Assembly: GCA_938041655.1 (NCBI GenBank)
Contig: CALISW010000206.1
Span: 1 to 38,038 of the forward strand
Length of the DNA stretch: 38,038 nucleotides
Source: an uncultured Thiotrichales bacterium
GTDB lineage: Bacteria > Pseudomonadota > Gammaproteobacteria > CAZUMV01
Reading direction: 5' to 3'
In this document: positions 34,587 to 38,038 of the stretch, in pieces
How positions within the stretch are numbered: the stretch's first letter is position 1
How the letters are laid out: every line of letters begins with the position of its first letter
Notes under the pieces: generated by a model
The model's input: only the letters and a program-made list of their open reading frames with translations
Told to the model about the DNA's origin: nothing
Database searches by the model: none
Position numbers and translations under genes: made by a program

Positions 34587-37500
34587 TCATTCTTCCGTCG
34601 GGTCAGCCGTTTCATCTTCAACAAGATTTACACAAGTCGCTTCGTAATCAGCATGATCAGTGTCGAAGCGGCAATCCAGACCAGGCATTTTCGCTGTCTC
34701 TTTCCAATACACCTTATATGGCTCATCACAAATCTCCATTATGGTATTTTCACCAACACCTATTTCTACACACACCTCTTCATCATCAGACGACTCAGGC
34801 TCAGGCTCTTCACAGCTGGCATCAGCCGGATCACATGTTGGCACAGCATCACTCATCGCATAATCACTGGTATTCACACGAATATCTGTATCGATTGCTG
34901 TGGTAGTTGGAATATCAACAGAACGTACCGGGTCACCACCACCAGGTATTGGGTCTCCATTTTCATCAGTCTCTTCCAAATCACCTGAAGCAGTAGCATC
35001 AGTCAACTTCACCGAGTACAGCTTGTTGGTTGTAGGTGACACACCACAAGCACTAGTCTTAACAGCAGGTGTAAAAGTAGTAAAAAACACTCTGTTGAGG
35101 AAGATAGTAGGCGAACCCAGAGACTTTTCTCCTACCCATGCTGGTGAAGATGACTCATGCAAATCGATTCTCCAGCCTTTTCCAGTCAGCTTATCGAGAT
35201 TTTCTCCACTGGCTGTTGAGGTAACAACATCAGCTGTTGCATCATACAAAGAGGCTTCTGTAATTGTTGCGGCAGCAGTGCCCACAGAGTCATAAATCAT
35301 GTACAAACGATCTTGCACACTCGGTGTTTCAACTTCGACAGCAGGCACTTCGCTCTCATCTATTTTAGTTTGACCATCCAATGGATGGGCTCTAAACCCT
35401 GAGGCCGTAGCTATCGCCAGTTTTTCATTATTTACAAAAGCTACCGCAGGTGGGTAAAAGAAACGACGGTTACTTTCTAATGTTCGCTCACCTAGTGAAG
35501 CGTCTTTAGTCGCGTCACCAACACCTAAATTCGCTAACATCGAAACATTAAGAGAGCCTGTAGTATCCAGGTTATTATCGCTGTGGGATGACCCTGTATT
35601 TATATCAACACGCCATAATTGAGCACCCATGTCCCCAAAATATAAACGATCAGCAAATCCATCACCAGCAACACTGATAGCCCTGATTTCGCTCGGAATT
35701 GCATACTTGAGACCTGGCTCCAACATTTTTGTGGTGTCAACATCGCCTGAAGTTACCATTGGAACAATCGATTTAATTCTCTCGCCGGTAAGAAGATCGA
35801 CAAAATATACGCCGAGGCCAGTACTGTAATCACCAATCTCGGCCCGGGTCTGATCCGGCTTATCTTCCAGCTTATTGTATCCACCACCAAAGACGCCGAC
35901 GGCACGAGTTGTATCAGTTGCACCTTCTTTGACTCGAATCAGAGATAGTGGTGACCAACTTTCACCCAATAATTCAAAACCGGGGTCACCCGATTCTATA
36001 CGCCACTTTAAGGTTATAAATCCAGGATTTGTTACATCTAAACAATAATACGCCATGCCGCCACGACGCATACCGAAATACAAATATACAAAATCGCCAT
36101 CAGCGGTTTCGATATTACCATCTCCATCTACATCATTACGCCAAATTTTGAACTCTCCATCGATTCCATAAATGTGATCACCGGCACCAGAAGTCTGGTA
36201 CTGCTCCTTGATATTTGGAAGCAAGGAATGCGGCATCCAAGCAGTCAACTCTTCACCCTTTTGACTGTGACTTGAAGGCACAGTAAACGTGTGTAGCAAA
36301 CCGCGATTACTCACAGCAAAGAGATATTCAGCATCTCCATAGTCAACCACAGCTGGCTTGGCATGCAAACTATCAGCAAGCCCCTGCACCCTGAACCAGT
36401 CAATTAATTTGTTGCGGGTCTCATAATCACATAGATCACTGAGTCCAAAATTCTCAGGATCCAACCATGGTTCTGAATCCGGACTGGCACAACTCGCTGC
36501 CGTGGACTGCAATTCTACTGATTTAGCTCCAGTAGTTGGCCACTCCGCCTTTTCAAGGTAAATTTTCCGATTACTGGTGTTTTCTATCCAGGCATTAACT
36601 CCACCATCAGCCACACTAGAGGCATCACCCGAAGAACCAAAGCTACTGGTACCTGTACCGAGGACATAGTTTGCGCTTCCCGGTAAATTAGGATCTTCCT
36701 GTAAAAAGAAACCTTTAATATTACCATTCCAGATTCTGGCACCAGCCTCTGATTTGAACATGGGTACAAATACCCGATTCTTGGTTTGCAAGGTATTCTT
36801 GTCTAGCGAGAGCGAAATTGCCGGACGGTCTGGTGTTTCTTTACCAACGGCATCAATGATTTTTTCGATTGCCGTGGTTAAGGATTCAGCATTATCTGCC
36901 TCAATCGCTTTAGGTTCTGTAGGCGAGCCATCTGCACCCGGAATAAACCCCCCACCAGCTACTGCCAACGAATCCAGAAATGACTTCTCAGCACTGGCAC
37001 CACTCAAGGCAAAACCAATTGTGTAGGTTTTAATATTTCCATATTGACCAGAAAGTGGGTCTCCAGACGCATTTAAATCAAGAGCATCACCAGTGCGTAG
37101 GTCGTGCGTATACATATAATTGATTAAATCTGTACCACAGGCACCCGATTTTCTAATTTGGCACTCTATGCTTTCTGTTTTTGTTAGTAGATCAGGGTTT
37201 CCGGAGCACTTCTCATCAGTTACTGTTAAGTAAGTGAGAGGATCACAGGCTGCTACGGCCTGAGGATCATAAACGCCATCAGCATCATCCCAGAATATTT
37301 TTCGTATTAATCCGCCAGTCTCATACTTGCTCACTCTAGGGTCAGTCACATCCGTGGGGCTGACATAACTGAATGACGGGGTGTCATCAACATCGCTGCC
37401 TGTAGCGCCATTATCGACAATGTTGGCTGTTGGATGACCATCAGAAATTGTGATAATTACATTTGGTGAACACTCATCAATCGGCGATTCATAAGTAGCA

Positions 37501-38038
37501 ACTGATTCAAATCTGAAGTCACAATCGGCACTAAACTTATCAGGGTCCGGTGGTACCCAGGTACCATTACACGGTGCAGTACTACACACCACCGCACTAT
37601 TACAACTCGGCGCCTCAAATACGCAATTATCTTCTGCCGGGGTCTCACCGTCGAGACAAATTCGAGGTGACGAGGCTCCTGAACAATATCCGCTTCCTGT
37701 GTCAAACTCGCATTGTGCAATGTCGGTTGGTGCAGGCGAACCGGTGTTCAAACTAGGCAAATAAATATTACCCGTCTTTCTCCATAAAGACGTTTTATGT
37801 TGAGCCAATGTAAGTTCCGCAAATGGGAGATCAACAAGATTGCAATTGTTAAATGAATTTTTGCTCAGATAAGCTGCATCTTGTTCTGGTATAGGATCCC
37901 ATGTGTTGTATTCAGGACCTGCGGTATCAAAGTCACAGGAATAATCATAAATATCATCGCCTACATGTTGTGAGTCATCCCAGGCAGTCACCGGAATATA
38001 ATTACGTATCTTGCCAGAGACCTTGTTATAAGATGAGG
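34587..38038 (-). CDS. pilY1: Pilus tip adhesin/assembly protein PilY1 (5' end outside window)
   Basis: The frame is open to the right edge, so the N terminus with signal peptide is missing; about 1150 residues are visible. The GTG at 37991 is internal. First comes part of a von Willebrand factor A-like domain, with the MIDAS-type strand NVIITISDGHPT and, later, IKTYTIGFALSG and an AESLTTAIEKII helix. Then comes the PilC/PilY1 beta-propeller (from about KPAVVDYGDAEYLFAVSNRG to the GGGYNKL and DRLYFGDMGAQLWRVD blades). A calcium-binding loop DVDGDGNIETADGD lies near 36090-36137, like the one that controls pilus extension and retraction in Pseudomonas PilY1. The Cys-rich N-terminal part and the acidic, Cys-containing C-terminal tail (~100 residues) look lineage-specific. 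The stop overlaps or abuts pilE. Confidence 0.94.
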   Translation of the reverse strand, partial: SSYNKVSGKIRNYIPVTAWDDSQHVGDDIYDYSCDFDTAGPEYNTWDPIPEQDAAYLSKNSFNNCNLVDLPFAELTLAQHKTSLWRKTGNIYLPSLNTGSPAPTDIAQCEFDTGSGYCSGASSPRICLDGETPAEDNCVFEAPSCNSAVVCSTAPCNGTWVPPDPDKFSADCDFRFESVATYESPIDECSPNVIITISDGHPTANIVDNGATGSDVDDTPSFSYVSPTDVTDPRVSKYETGGLIRKIFWDDADGVYDPQAVAACDPLTYLTVTDEKCSGNPDLLTKTESIECQIRKSGACGTDLINYMYTHDLRTGDALDLNASGDPLSGQYGNIKTYTIGFALSGASAEKSFLDSLAVAGGGFIPGADGSPTEPKAIEADNAESLTTAIEKIIDAVGKETPDRPAISLSLDKNTLQTKNRVFVPMFKSEAGARIWNGNIKGFFLQEDPNLPGSANYVLGTGTSSFGSSGDASSVADGGVNAWIENTSNRKIYLEKAEWPTTGAKSVELQSTAASCASPDSEPWLDPENFGLSDLCDYETRNKLIDWFRVQGLADSLHAKPAVVDYGDAEYLFAVSNRGLLHTFTVPSSHSQKGEELTAWMPHSLLPNIKEQYQTSGAGDHIYGIDGEFKIWRNDVDGDGNIETADGDFVYLYFGMRRGGMAYYCLDVTNPGFITLKWRIESGDPGFELLGESWSPLSLIRVKEGATDTTRAVGVFGGGYNKLEDKPDQTRAEIGDYSTGLGVYFVDLLTGERIKSIVPMVTSGDVDTTKMLEPGLKYAIPSEIRAISVAGDGFADRLYFGDMGAQLWRVDINTGSSHSDNNLDTTGSLNVSMLANLGVGDATKDASLGERTLESNRRFFYPPAVAFVNNEKLAIATASGFRAHPLDGQTKIDESEVPAVEVETPSVQDRLYMIYDSVGTAAATITEASLYDATADVVTSTASGENLDKLTGKGWRIDLHESSSPAWVGEKSLGSPTIFLNRVFFTTFTPAVKTSACGVSPTTNKLYSVKLTDATASGDLEETDENGDPIPGGGDPVRSVDIPTTTAIDTDIRVNTSDYAMSDAVPTCDPADASCEEPEPESSDDEEVCVEIGVGENTIMEICDEPYKVYWKETAKMPGLDCRFDTDHADYEATCVNLVEDETADPTEE

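Noticed and set aside
1-38038. CRISPR arrays, insertion sequences, prophage or integrase genes, toxin-antitoxin pairs
   Set aside because: No direct-repeat arrays, transposase or phage motifs, or attachment-site duplications beside the tRNA were found.

Overview
The window looks like a stretch of chromosome from a gammaproteobacterium. It carries a type IV pilus pilO-P-Q-aroK-aroB string, dnaG-rpoD followed by an ileX-type tRNA, hisF-hisE-tatABC, a tkt-gap-pgk-pyk-fba glycolysis/Calvin-type block, metK-ahcY-metF, and a pilY1-pilE pair. Base composition is moderate. The order cannot be fixed by eye; the class II aldolase and the exosortase would suit an environmental, possibly sulfur-oxidising or chromatial-like lineage, but that is a guess. 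No insertion sequence, phage gene, integrase or CRISPR array was seen. No gene-free stretch exceeds about 230 bases.

Layout. 1-3186 (+): end of the pilMNOPQ operon (pilO partial, pilP, pilQ), closed by a terminator. 3269-8670 (+): aroK, aroB, dnaG, rpoD and a CAU tRNA. In most relatives dnaG-rpoD follows rpsU; here it follows aroB directly. 8714-13591 (+): the most unusual part. It holds a structured intergenic region, a tiny and very basic PEP-CTERM precursor with its own terminator, an exosortase-family transpeptidase with Cys/Arg/His in the right places, and two adjacent, related large GTPases, the second with membrane segments. 13588-16555 (-): tatC, tatB, tatA, hisE, hisF and a YcgN-type cysteine-cluster protein. 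16555-21011 (-): an outer-membrane beta-barrel protein, a LolA-like periplasmic protein and an RND/MMPL exporter, which together look like an envelope lipid or lipoprotein transport set. 21181-28114 (-): fba, pyk, pgk, gap and tkt. 28330-32620 (+): metK, a SAH riboswitch, ahcY, metF and rsmE. 32626-34111: slyD (-) and ppk2 (+), divergent. 34132-38038 (-): pilE-like pilin and the C-terminal part of PilY1, which runs off the window.

How the parts work together. The pilus genes at both ends serve one machine: alignment complex and secretin at the left, tip adhesin and minor pilin at the right. metK makes S-adenosylmethionine, ahcY removes the S-adenosylhomocysteine left by methyltransferases such as rsmE, and metF supplies the methyl group; the riboswitch ties ahcY output to SAH level. 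The sugar-phosphate block could run glycolysis, gluconeogenesis or the regenerative part of the Calvin cycle; no RuBisCO or phosphoribulokinase is in view.

The main candidate for something new is the 8.7-13.6 kb locus: one exosortase beside one approximately 46-residue cationic Trp/Arg/Lys-rich substrate, followed by a GTPase pair. A second theme is that five genes (aroK, the exosortase, the first GTPase, hisE, the beta-barrel gene) have a -10-like hexamer ending 6-9 bases before the start codon and no visible ribosome binding site, as expected for leaderless mRNAs.
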